Assembly (NCBI GenBank): GCA_028697205.1
Contig: JAQVFO010000003.1
Location: 1 to 64,000, forward strand
Length of the DNA stretch: 64,000 nucleotides
Source of the DNA: Candidatus Altimarinota bacterium
GTDB taxonomy: Bacteria > Patescibacteriota > Gracilibacteria > BD1-5 > UBA6164
Reading direction: 5' to 3'
Made by a program: the position numbers and the translations under genes
The notes under the pieces: model-generated
The model's database searches: none
What the model saw: the letters and a program-made list of their open reading frames with translations, nothing else
What the model was told of the DNA's origin: nothing
In this document: positions 33,998 to 44,790 of the stretch, one piece after another
Position numbering within the stretch: the first letter of the stretch is position 1
How the letters are laid out: each line of letters opens with the position of its first letter

Positions 33998-35446
33998 ATG
34001 AAAACTCCAGATTATAAACAATTTCCTGAAATAAGTTTTGCAGAATTTCAAGCTATTCCATATTTAGATGAAAGAATAGAAATAGCCAAAAGAAACAAAA
34101 TTTTGAGAACAGATGCTTACAATAGAACTATGGATTATATAAAGTGAGATAGATGAAACTGAAATGAAGTATTTTATTTATCTTTAAGAAAATCGCCTAA
34201 CTCAAAGTTCAATGTAATCTATGGAATAAGAAATATAGTTGATGAAGTTTTAAGAACTCCAGTATCTCAAAGTGAAATTGATTTTGCAAAAGATTTCTAC
34301 GAATACCAAGCATCAAAATGATGAAATGGGAAATTCAATCCTGAAAGGTGGCAGAAAGTAGTTGATGAACATAATTGAATGTTACCTATAAAAGTATCAT
34401 GAGTTGCTGATTGAACTATTTTAAAACCTTGAGAACCTGCTTTGAGAGTTGAGTGAGAAGCTGAAATCGCAGCTATATTTGAACCTATATTTATGAGATT
34501 ATTTTATCAATCTGTAGTAGCAACAAATGCAAGGATAATAGAAGAAATAATTTCAGAGTGAAGAATTGTAGAGTTTGGTTATAGATCTGCAATAAATGAT
34601 GATATGCATATAAAAGCTATGGAAGCCTTGGTTGTTTGATGAGGAATATCAAGAACTAGTAGTGATGTAACTGCTGCAACTTTGGATATATATGCTGACT
34701 GAACTACCGCTCATAGATTCTTTACTGCATACCCTACTGAAGATGAAGCTATGCAAGAAGCAGTAGAAAAAAATGATAAAATAGCTTTGCTTGTAGATAG
34801 CGTTGAAGCTTATGCTTGAATAGATAAAATTATTGCTTTAAAGAAAAAGTATCCTGGAAAAATAATAGCTCCAAGATTGGATAGTTGAGATTTAGCTAAT
34901 CAAGCAGTTTATGCATTACAAAAAATGAAAGAAAACTCAATGTTAAATCCAATGACAAACAAGATAGTAGTTGCAGATATAAGCACTATTGAAGATATAG
35001 TAGAAGTAGAGTTAGCAGTAACTGAGGCTTGATTTAATCCAAAAGATTACATAGTTTATGGATTGTGAGGATTATTGATAGCAAGAGAAAAAACAAGAGA
35101 TATAGTTTCAGCTTGATACAAGTTATCAGCTACAGAAAACTGATGAACTATGAAATTTTCAAATGACAAGTGAAAACAATCGATTCCAGGTAAACCAAAT
35201 GTAGAGATAAGAAACTGAAAAAGGTATATAGTTCAAGAAGATGAAGAACAAATCTGAGTAAGGTTATTAACTCCTATGTATGATATGTGACAATTCTTCT
35301 ATGATAAACCAAAAGTAACTGATATGTATGAAGCAAGAGAAACTATGCGAGACTCAAGAAAATGGGCAGATTATGAAAGTAAGATAAGTGAGGAAACAAA
35401 GAGGTTAATAGATGAGATAAAGGAAAAAGTTGGGATAGATGTTTAA
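33998..35446 (+). CDS. pncB: Nicotinate/nicotinamide phosphoribosyltransferase family enzyme
   Basis: 482 residues. Features of the family: LRTDAYNRTMDYIKG at the N-terminus, VEGEAEIAAIFEP, FGYRSAIN, SRTSSDVTAA, IIAPRLDSGDLANQA (the PRPP-binding region) and YIVYGLGG. The enzyme joins the base to PRPP to give the mononucleotide. After nicotinamidase the expected substrate is nicotinate (PncB), though the length and some motifs would also suit a nicotinamide-using homologue. It lies 21 nt after the unknown gene. Confidence 0.85.
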
Positions 35447-35465
35447 TATTTTCTAAATTTTACTT

Positions 35466-37256
35466 ATGAAAACTAATTCCATACATTTATGACAGATTCA
35501 AGTTGAAGCTGGCAGACCAGACATAAATATGCAAAATGCAATATCTAGAATGAAACAAGTTCCTACAGGTTGAATCATAGTATTTCCAGAAATGTTTATA
35601 AGTGGATATATGATTTGAGACGACTTTTTGAGAGATAGTTTCATAAAAGATTGCAGAGCTAAAAATGATGTCATAGTAGAATTATCAAAAAAGTTAGATA
35701 TAACTATAGTATGGTGAAATATAGATATAGATGAAAGCAAAAAAAATGAAGATTGAAGTGTAAGAAAGTATAACACAGCCTACATTGCAAGTAGAGGAAA
35801 ATTATTAAAAAAACAATACAAAACTTTGTTACCAAACTATAGAATGTTTGATGACAAGAGATACTTTACATCTTTAAAAACTTTAGCTGAAGAAGAATGA
35901 ATTGATATAAGCAAGTACTATGAGCCTGTGGAAGTAGTAATAGACTGAGTCAAAACAAAAGTTTCACTTTTGATCTGTGAAGATATCTGGAACATAAATT
36001 GAGATTACAATTTAGATCCAGTTGCGATGACAAAAACACATATGCCTGATTTAATTGTAGTTCCATCTTGCTCTCCATTTGGTTTAGAAAAAGCAAAGTT
36101 TAGAGACAGATTATTACAAATACAAAGTCAAAATACAAGCTTAGCTTATGTAAATCCTATTTGAATTCAAAATAACTGAAAAAATATATTTAACTTTGAT
36201 TGAGGAAGTGCATTTTATCAAAATTGAAGCTTTGTAAAATGAGTTAAAAACTACTGAACTGAGGAAGTAAGTGAATTAGTCCATGAATTAGAAATTGAGC
36301 AAATTTATGAAGCATTGATAAACTCAGTTAAGGAATTTTGGAAACAAAGTGATATGAAAAAAGCAATTATATGATTGAGCTGAGGAATTGACTCAGGAGT
36401 AAACGCAGCACTTTTAACTATTGCTTTATGAAAAGAAAATGTAACTGCTATAAATATGCCATCAAGATTTAATTCAAATACAACTAAAAATTTAGCAGAA
36501 AAATTAGCAAACAACTTGTGAATAAATTACTTAGTTTCCCCTATACAAGATGCTGTTGATTTGACAATAAAGATGATTGAAATGACAACTTGAATTCCTC
36601 CAAGTAGTTTTGAGATAGAAAACATACAAGCTCGTGAAAGATGAAAAATGTTATCAGATTTAGCTCCTAGATTTCAAGCATTTTATACAAATAATTGAAA
36701 CAAAGATGAGATAATGACTTGATACGCAACTTTGTACTGAGATGTAAACTGAAGTATTGCTTTGATTTGAGATTTAACAAAGGAACAAGTAAAAGCTTTG
36801 GCTAGGTATATAAACAAAAAAAATTGAAAAGAGATTATATCAAATGAAATGATTGATATGAAACCAACTGCTGAGTTAAGTGACTCACAAAGCCCTGATA
36901 ATTGATGATGAGATCCATTTAATTACAGATTTTTATGAGCAGTAAATAAAGCTTTTATAGAAAAACAAAAATCATTAATAGACTTAGTAAACGCATTAAA
37001 AAACTGAAACTTAGAACAGGTTTTATGATTGCATAATTGAGAGTTAGAAAGAAACTTTAACTCAAAAAAAGTAATAGTTGAAGAATTAGAAAAAATCTGG
37101 AGATTAAAAAATAACAATATCTTTAAAAGAATCCAAGCTCCACCTATTCCAACTATAAGTAAGAGAAGTTTCTGATTTGACTTTAGAGAAGCACAGAAAA
37201 AAGTTTATTTTTGAGAATGATATGAAGAATTAAAAGAAGAAGTTATATGTAGTTAA
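35466..37256 (+). CDS. nadE: Glutamine-dependent NAD synthetase
   Basis: 596 residues. N-terminal nitrilase-like glutaminase (1-280) with FPEMFISGY (Glu), LLKKQYKTLLPNY (Lys) and LLICEDIW (Cys) of the catalytic triad; C-terminal synthetase (300-590) with the ATP P-loop GLSGGIDSGVNAALL. It amidates deamido-NAD to NAD with ammonia channelled from glutamine. SDSQSPDNGGGDPF near 480 is a substrate-loop region. Spacing to pncB is 19 nt. Confidence 0.96.
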
Positions 37257-37313
37257 TTTTAGCTTTTTAAAAGAAAAAATGATAAACTTATACTATACCT
37301 TAATAAAAATCAT

Positions 37314-38105
37314 ATGGAAAACTTAGAATTAAATTGAAGTTTAGTCTGTTATGACAACTTCTGACTCCAAAATAATCCAGAATTAAAAGATTTTCTTAAT
37401 AGTCAAGAATTAAAAAATATAATTGATTCATTTGCTTACGAAATAATTGTAGTACTTGGATGAGACTGAACAATGCTAAGAGCAATAAGAGAAAACTATG
37501 AAAGAAATCTTCCATTTCTTTGAATCAACTTTTGACATAAATGATTTCTACTTAATTCAAAAGAAAGTATTCACTCAGGGTTTAGTCCAATAGAAAGAAA
37601 ATACCCATTACTCGAAGTTGAAGTAGGAACTAATTGAGAAAAAAGAAATGATATAGCTATGAATGAGATAGATATAAGAGCAGCATGATGAAGATCTATA
37701 TGACTCGAAATAAGTTTATCAAGAAGACAAAAAATAAACATATCTTGAGATGGTATAATTATATCCACTCCAGCATGATCTACTTGATATAATAGATCAC
37801 TAAATTGACCAATTATTCCTCACACTATAAACGCTTTTTCTATCACTCCAAAGGCTCCATGGGCACCAAGATGACAATGACCTATCTTGATTCAAGATAA
37901 TGAAGTAATATGAATAAAAAACACTTGAAGATTAAATCCTGTTAATATTTATTGTGACTGAAGAGAATTCCTAAAAGTAGATGAAAATAATCAATTAGAT
38001 ATAACAATTAAAAAATCTTTAAAAAGTGTAAAACTAATAATTTCATGAGATTATCTAGATACTTGGGATAATAAAGTTCTTCAAGAACAAGGTTTTGAAG
38101 TTTAA
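37314..38105 (+). CDS. nadK: NAD kinase
   Basis: 263 residues. VVLGGDGTMLRA carries the GGDGT motif, where two glycines are TGA codons; NEIDIRAAGGRS and ISTPAGSTGYN form the NAD-binding core. The enzyme phosphorylates NAD to NADP. Being in the salvage operon, it links NAD supply to NADP. The C-terminus is a short beta region. Confidence 0.94.
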
Positions 38106-38147
38106 AAAATCATTTTTTTCAACATTTTACTTACTAAATAATAAACT

Positions 38148-38741
38148 ATGGAAACAATAGCTATTTATTGAGGCTCATTTAATCCTCCTACAAGAGCTCA
38201 TGCTCAAGTCATAACATCTGTTTTAGATATGACACAAATAGAAAAAATTATTTTTACACCAGATTGAGAAAGAGATGATAAAGATCATAAAATTTCTTTA
38301 GCCCATAGAAAAAAAATGATTGAAATATTTTATGAAGTACTTAAATGACAATGATACAATATAGAATTTGATACACATTTCTTAGATTGAAATAATTGAA
38401 ATAAAACTACAGCAATGCAAGTAAGAGATTATTTTAAAAAAAAATTATGATTTTATCCTTGGCATATATTTTGAACTGATGTTGCACCAGCTATGCCAAA
38501 TTGGAGTTGAAATTATAATAAAATTATAGAAGAAAAACTTAAAAAAATATTTGTAAGTAGATGATGATATTCATTTAATCCTAATTTATTTAAAAATTTT
38601 ATGTTATTAGAAATTCATGATATACCAGCAATATCAAGCTCTATGGCTCGTGAAATGATAGCAAACAGATTAAAAGTTGATAGTATATTATTTCCTGAAA
38701 TAGTTGATTACATTGAAAAAAATAATTTATACACTAATTAA
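38148..38741 (+). CDS. nadD: Nicotinate-mononucleotide adenylyltransferase (NadD-like)
   Basis: 197 residues. IAIYGGSFNPPTRAHAQVI is the (H/T)xGH-type nucleotidyltransferase signature; ISSSMAREMIANRL near the end is the second ATP motif (ISSTxxR in the family). It adenylates nicotinate mononucleotide to deamido-NAD, the step before NadE. The start sits 42 nt after nadK. Confidence 0.92.
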
Positions 38742-38747
38742 TTAATT

Positions 38748-39308
38748 ATGAAAATAACATGAGAAAAAGTTGTTTTTGAGTGAAAACATTTAAAATTTGT
38801 AGAACAAGGTATAATAAAACCGAACTGAAAACCTTGAGTCTGGGAAAAAGTTTCAAGAAAACATCCTTGAGTTGTCTGAGCATTTGTAGAACACATAGAT
38901 AATAATACATTTATCTTTGTAGAACAGTTTAGACCTCCAGTAAATGCTAAAGTGCTAGAATTAGTAGCTTGAGTTATTGATAAACCATGAAAAAGTTATG
39001 AAGAAATCATAGTTGAAGAAATAAGAGAAGAAACTTGATATATTGCAAATCATATAGAATTTGTTATGAGCTGACCAAAATCACCATGAATGACAGATGA
39101 AATAAGTTATGATTACTATGCTCAAGTTAATTGAGTAAAAAAGGAACAACAACTAGGAGATAGTGAATCAATTGAAGTAGTTGAGTTTGATAAAAAAGAT
39201 TTAGATAAAGTAATCAAAAGTAAAGAAAAATCTTGAGTACTTATCTCACCTTGAATCTATGTAGTACTTTATAAACTTTTGACAATTTGAAAGTTTGGTA
39301 TAAAATAA
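38748..39308 (+). CDS. NUDIX hydrolase, ADP-ribose pyrophosphatase-like
   Basis: 186 residues. The NUDIX box is AGVIDKPGKSYEEIIVEEI followed by REETGY; the first arginine of the usual REUxEExGU is Glu here. FVEQFRPPVNAKVLELVAG upstream and GMTDEISYDYYAQV downstream fit ADP-ribose pyrophosphatases. It would recycle ADP-ribose, a product of NAD breakdown, to AMP and ribose 5-phosphate. It starts 6 nt after nadD. Confidence 0.85.
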
Positions 39309-39349
39309 ATGTAATTCATACAATTACTAATTTCTAACCATAAATTATT

Positions 39350-40051
39350 ATGTGACACCTCATCCCAGAACAAAAATTTTCAAATTTATGGAGTAAAGAT
39401 TTAACAATTCCCGTTCCAGCTCTTGATATAGTTATATTCACTATTTATAGATGAGAAGTTTGTGTTATTTTACTTAAAATGGAAAATTGAAAGGATTGAG
39501 TAGTATATACTCTGCCTTGATGAATTATTGCTGCGTGATATTCACTTGAAGATAATTTTGATTCTATATTAGAAAGAAAAACTTGAATTACTTGAGTTTA
39601 TAAAGAGCAAATTTATACTTTTTGAAATCCAAGTAGAGATAAAAGAGGTCATACATTATCTGTTGTTTATCTTGCACTTCTTTGAATTGATAAATTTTTA
39701 AGCCAAGTTGATTTTACAAAAGTAGAAATAGTTAAATATAATGAAATAGATAAAATAAAATTATGATTTGATCACTTAGATATAATAAAATATACAAAAC
39801 AGAGACTAAGATGGAAAATGGAATATACAAATATTGCAAAAGACATATTAAGTGATGAATTTAGAATAAGCCAACTACAAGAAGTTTATGAGATAGTTTT
39901 GGGAAAAACTATTGATAAAAGAAATTTTCAAAAAAAGATTTTTAAACTTAATATGATAAAAGAAACCTGAAATTTAGATAAAACAACAAATAGACCTGCA
40001 AAACTTTATAGCTTTGTAGATAAACAAATTAAGATTTATGAAGTTATATAA
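39350..40051 (+). CDS. nrtR: NrtR-type transcriptional repressor (NUDIX domain plus winged helix)
   Basis: 233 residues. The N-terminal NUDIX-like domain (20-150) has VPALDIVIFTIYRGEVCVIL and RGHTLSVVYLALLG, but its NUDIX box is decayed (ILERKTGITG) as in NrtR. The C-terminal winged helix contains FRISQLQEVYEIVLG, IDKRNFQKKIF and a final NRPAKLYSF. NrtR binds ADP-ribose or NAD products with the NUDIX part and represses NAD genes with the other. Located last in the operon it probably controls, 41 nt after the NUDIX gene. Confidence 0.88.
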
Positions 40052-40121
40052 CAAAAACTTTACAATAAAAAATTTATATATAAAATACTTTTGTTAAACA
40101 TTTATATTTAATATATATCCT

Positions 40122-40916
40122 ATGAAACAAAATAATAAATTTTGATTTACGTTAGTTGAACTACTTGTAGTTATCACTATTCTTGCTATTATATCTGTAG
40201 TTGCTTACCAAAGTTTTTGATGAGCAGTAAATAAAGCATATAGTTGAAGAAAAATAAGTGATGTATCTACTATAGAAGCAGCTTTACAACAATACAAATC
40301 TGATAATAATTTTTACCCTCAAACTGATTCATCATGAACAACAAATTTATGGTGATATAACTCATCTGTAATGGCTAGTCCTTCAAATAAAATAAGAGTT
40401 AATTATAACTGAGAAGCAATCTCAAGTATAATACCATTATCTACTAATTGATGATGAAAAATATATTGAAGTTGAACTCTTGCTACAGTTCAAATATGAG
40501 CAAAATGAACAATTTCTATTGATACTTTATGAAAAAAATATTTAAGTAAAGATTTATACGATCCAGAATTATGAGATATTAAAGTATGAACTTGAAAAAT
40601 GATAGATTCTTGAATATGAAGATATGTTTATGCAGTTTTTAAAAAATGAACTTCATGAGTTTGGTCTCCTACAAATAAATCATGAACTAATTATAATATT
40701 GCATATACTGTAAAAAAAGATTGAACTGATACTTATGTAACAAAAATAGTATGAGACTATGACAACACTTCTTGTAATGTTGATTCAGATAAGTGTCCTG
40801 ACACTCTTATATGAAGTTGAAGTGTATTTCTAGTTGACTGACAAGAAATCACTACATCTGTTACAACATCAGATAATCAATGAATTCCTTATGCACTAAC
40901 TGACTTTGCTCCTTAA
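40122..40916 (+). CDS. Type IV pilin-like / pseudopilin
   Basis: 264 residues. After the short leader KQNNKFG comes FTLVELLVVITILAIISVV, the prepilin motif with the glycine before the cut site coded by TGA. The helix is followed by AYQSFGGAVNKAYSG and by a long beta-rich, Gly/Thr-rich globular domain with a Cys pair (DNTSCNVDSDKC), the kind of disulfide loop seen in pilins and GspG-like proteins. It may be part of type IV pili or of a secretion/DNA-uptake pseudopilus. Separate from the NAD operon by a 70-nt gap. Confidence 0.9.
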
Positions 40917-40920
40917 TTAA

Positions 40921-40981
40921 TAAGCATAATAAAAAAATAAACTCTTGATTTTCTCAAGAGTTTATTTTTTTATTATGCTTA
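40921..40981. terminator. Very long bidirectional terminator
   Basis: A 28-bp perfect stem (40921-40948 with 40954-40981) with a 5-nt loop, containing T-runs on both strands. It lies between the convergent pilin and methyltransferase genes and covers the last codons of the latter. Confidence 0.85.
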
Positions 40982-41627
40982 TTATATTTTTTTCTGTATC
41001 AAAAAGTCTATTTTCAATAATTTTAAATTCTAATTTTTCAAATATAAATTCAAGCTCACTAATAGAAAAAGAGTGATAAAATCTACTAAATTTTCATATT
41101 TTTATATCATAATCATAACTTCAGAATTTATTTTCAGTATTTTTAATAATAGAGTCTTTATACTTTCCTTTATTTTTTCATATATTTAATGCCCAATTTG
41201 TCATAAAAATCAATCAATTATCATTAAGTAGATCTTTTGCATTATTTAAAACATCAAGTCTTTCTTCAAAAGTATGTAAATGATGAAAAGATGCAATAAA
41301 AAAAATAATATCAAATCTTTTGTTAATTTTTGACAAAGAAGTCATATCTAATTCTAAGAACTCATATCAATTGTGCAATTCCCTAGCTTCATTTAATAAC
41401 TCAGATGATAAATCAACTCATAAATAATTTGAAAATTTAAAACTAGAATTTTTAAGTGAATCTAAAAGTCTTCAATTTCAACATCATACATCAAGAATTG
41501 ATATACTTTTATCTTTAGTTTTTTGTCTTTCATCTAGATAATTTATAAAATAGGTTATTTCTTCCCATTTCATATTTTTTCTACTATTTGAAAATGTTTT
41601 AGCATAATTGTTATAATCTACTGTCAT
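40962..41627 (-). CDS. Class I SAM-dependent methyltransferase
   Basis: 221 residues. ISILDVGCGNGRLLDSL near residue 43 is motif I; NYLGVDLSSELL follows with the ribose-binding acidic residue; FDIIFFIASFHHLHTFEERL corresponds to motifs III-IV. The FHHL motif recalls tRNA-modifying methyltransferases such as Trm9-like and ubiquinone-like enzymes, but the substrate cannot be told. It is 14 nt downstream of argS, so they are likely co-transcribed. Confidence 0.82.
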
Positions 41628-41641
41628 ACATTTTTATTATT

Positions 41642-43426
41642 TTACATTCTTTCAGGCATATCAATCCCAATAATATTAAAAGAATCATTTAAAACTTCAA
41701 TAAATTTAAAAACAAGGTTAAGTTTTAATTTCTTTTTATCATTATCTTCTTCACTAAGAATATGAACTTTATTATAAAATGAATTAAATTTTTTAGTTAA
41801 ATTATATGAATAATTACAAAGTATATGAGGACTACAAGTTGAAGCTGTTTCAAGTAATATACTTTTATAGTTAAATAAAGATGAAACTAAATCAATTTCT
41901 TCATCATATTCAAAGCTTAATGATTCGATATTTTGATTAATTGATAAATCAGCTAATCAACTTTTTTCAATTATTTGTTTTGCTCTTACATAAGCATATT
42001 GTATATATGGTCAACTATTCCCTTCAAAGGTCATAAACTCATCCCAATCAAAAACAACATCAGTAATTCTATTTTTGCTTAAATATCAATATTTTATTGC
42101 TCAAATTCATATAATTTTTGATAATTCTTTTAATTCATTTTCTTGTAAATCTTGTCTTTTTTCCAAAATTATTTTTCTTGCTCTTTCTTCTGCTTCATCA
42201 AGTAACGCTTCAAGTTTGATAATTCTTCATTTACGAGTACTCATAGCTCAGTCTTTAAGACTAATAAATCAGTTATAAGCATGAAATAATTCAGTATTGA
42301 TGTTTAACCATCAAGCAAGTTTTGAAATTTGAAAAACCTGCTTTAAATGTAGTTGTTGCCTTACATCTACAAAATAAAGTATTTTTTCTGGATTCCAGTT
42401 TTGCATTCTGTATTTTACTGCTGCTAAATCAGATGCTAAATAACCATGAGTTCAATCTCTTTTTTGCAATATACAACTTGGAATTTTTAAATTTTCATCA
42501 AATATAACTCATACACTTCAATCATCGTTCTTACTAGCAATTCATTTTTCTATAAGTTCTTTTACTATGTCCTTCATACTATAAGTTAAATCTGGATAAT
42601 TTCACATTTTTGGAAATCAAAGTCACTCATAAAAACTCTCTCCTATATCATAATCTGGTTTAACATAAAGTCTATCAAGTTCCTTTTGCATAGCATCTAT
42701 CGAATATCTAGTAAATTTTTTCCATAATTCTATTGATTTAGAATTTCACTCAGAAAGGTTTTTAAATTCATTTCTAAATTCTTCATCAAGATGTGAATGA
42801 TTTTCAGATTCATTTGTTGCTTTTACATATAACTCAAGTAAATAATCAATAGGATTTTCTATCAATTTTTGTTCATTTCACCAAAGTTTATAAGCACATA
42901 TTAGTTTTCAAAATATAATTCACCAATCTCAAATATGACTATCTCAGATTACATCATATCATAATTTTCTATATATATTAATTATTACTTGTCATTGATT
43001 TGGAGTACACATATGTCATATATGTAATGGTTTTCAAACATTAGTTCAAATATAATCAACAACAATTTTTTTAGATTTATTCTTTTCGTCTAATATTTTT
43101 GTAATTTCTTCCAAGCTTTCAATAAATATTTTTGATAAAAATGATTTATTTATTTTGAAATTTAAATATGGTCATGCTAATTGAAAATCAAAGAAAATTG
43201 AATTTTTATTATAGTTAACATTAACAAAATTAATAATTTCTTGTCATATTTGAATAGGATTCTTTTTTAAAAGTTTTGAAACTCAAAAACAAGGAAAAGA
43301 ATAGTCTCATAAATCTTTTTTTGGAGGAATCTCTAAAAGTAAGTCATTATCATTTACTTCTATATTATATAAGTTTTTAAGTAGTTGTTTAAATTCTTTC
43401 CTTAAATATAAATCTAAAATATTCAT
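41642..43426 (-). CDS. argS: Arginyl-tRNA synthetase
   Basis: 594 residues. N-terminal ArgRS-specific domain, then TNVGKPLHIGHM with the HIGH signature (about residue 130), MSTRKG near 395 in the place of KMSKS, typical of ArgRS, and a C-terminal DALR anticodon domain ending GIDMPERM. It charges tRNA-Arg. The start is the first ATG of the frame, preceded by a 147-bp gap to the divergent ATPase gene. Confidence 0.95.
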
Positions 43427-43503
43427 AAATTTAATCATTAATATTAGTTATAATTACATATATTTTACTTATTTTAATTAAAAAATAAAGTTTTTTAATT
43501 AAT

Positions 43504-43534
43504 TTGACTTATTTAAAAAAATATTTATTATACT
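43504..43534 (+). promoter_or_regulatory. Candidate promoter of the DUF4143-type ATPase gene
   Basis: TTGACT (43504-43509) and TATACT (43529-43534), spacer 19 nt, 39 nt before the ATG. Confidence 0.45.
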
Positions 43535-43573
43535 TAAAGTTTTATATTATTTCACTTTAACAGAATTTAAATT

Positions 43574-44746
43574 ATGATTAATTTAATTGAAAAAAATTTA
43601 GAGTTTATTAAAAACTATCCAATATTTCAAGATAACAATGAATTTATAAAAAAAATTGTTTGAAAACTTAATAATGATCGAATAGTAGTAATAACATGAA
43701 TGAGGTGATTACATAAAACAAGTATAATTAAAGAATTCTTAGATAAAACTTGAAATGAAAACTTTATATATTTCAATGATGATTTAGATACTGAAAATTT
43801 AGTCAAAGATGATAAAGAATTCTTTAATTATGTAAAAACTTTTGAAAATAAGTATAATAATTGTAATATTGTAATATTACAAAATATAAATAAGTTACAA
43901 AATATTAAAAATATAATACTTGAGTTATACAAAAGAGGAAATTATAAAATACTAATAATATGAAATAATATTCATATAGATAAAACTAGAGAACTTGAAG
44001 TCTCAAACAATCTTTTTCAAAATGATATAGAATATAGCTATGATCTATTAAGCAATTATTTAGAGTATTGAATTTTACCAGACATAAAACTATTAAATAA
44101 TAATTTTTTTAAGAAATCATTACTTGAACATATAAAAAATAAAATAGTTCTAAAAGATATAATTAATAATTATTCTATTAAAAGTGATTTTTTATTTAAT
44201 CAAGTTATAACAAAAATAGCACTTTTAGAAAAAAGTTTATCAATAAGAGAGCTTCATAGAAATATTAAAGATCAATGAACTGATATATCTCTTATAACAC
44301 TTATGGATTATCTTGATTTTGCAGTAAATGCAAAAATAATAAAAAGATCTTTTACATATGACTTAAAACTTGATAAAGTAATCAGTACTAAAGTTAGATA
44401 TTACTTTACTGATATAGGAATAAGAAATACTTTTGCATGAAAAAAACTTGATAATAAAATCTTAATTGAAAATTTAATATATAATGATCTAATTACAAAA
44501 TATTCTGATATATATAATTGATCTAATTGAAGATTTGATTTCAGTTTTTATATAAAAGATAATTCAAATTTTATACATATATCAAATAAAAGTATAACAA
44601 ATGAGATAAAAAAAGAAACAAACAAGTTAGACAAAATTGAACAAAAGTGAAAAAAAGTTATGATTTTATCTAGTTTAGATATAATAAATTTTGAAAAAGA
44701 GATAAATTGAGTGAAAGTTATATGAATTTGAAGATATAAAAAATAG
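43574..44746 (+). CDS. AAA ATPase with a DUF4143-like C-terminus
   Basis: 390 residues. VVITGMRGLHKTSIIKEFL near residue 42 is the Walker A region with a variant P-loop (GMRGLHKTS instead of GxRRxGKT). The acidic FIYFNDDLDTEN follows. The Walker B-like position reads IVILQNINKL, so the second acidic residue is missing and the ATPase may be weak or inactive. The C-terminal half (about 205-385) has a winged-helix-like part and a nuclease-fold-like end, as in DUF4143 proteins. Role unknown; such proteins are common and variable in bacteria and archaea. Confidence 0.78.
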
Positions 44747-44764
44747 GCTGTAAGCCTATTTTTT
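44738..44764 (+). terminator. Rho-independent terminator
   Basis: AAAAAATAGGCT paired with AGCCTATTTTTT, 3-nt loop (44738-44749 with 44753-44764), overlapping the stop of the ATPase gene. Confidence 0.9.
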
Positions 44765-44790
44765 AATTATGTTTTTTCAATAATAATTAA

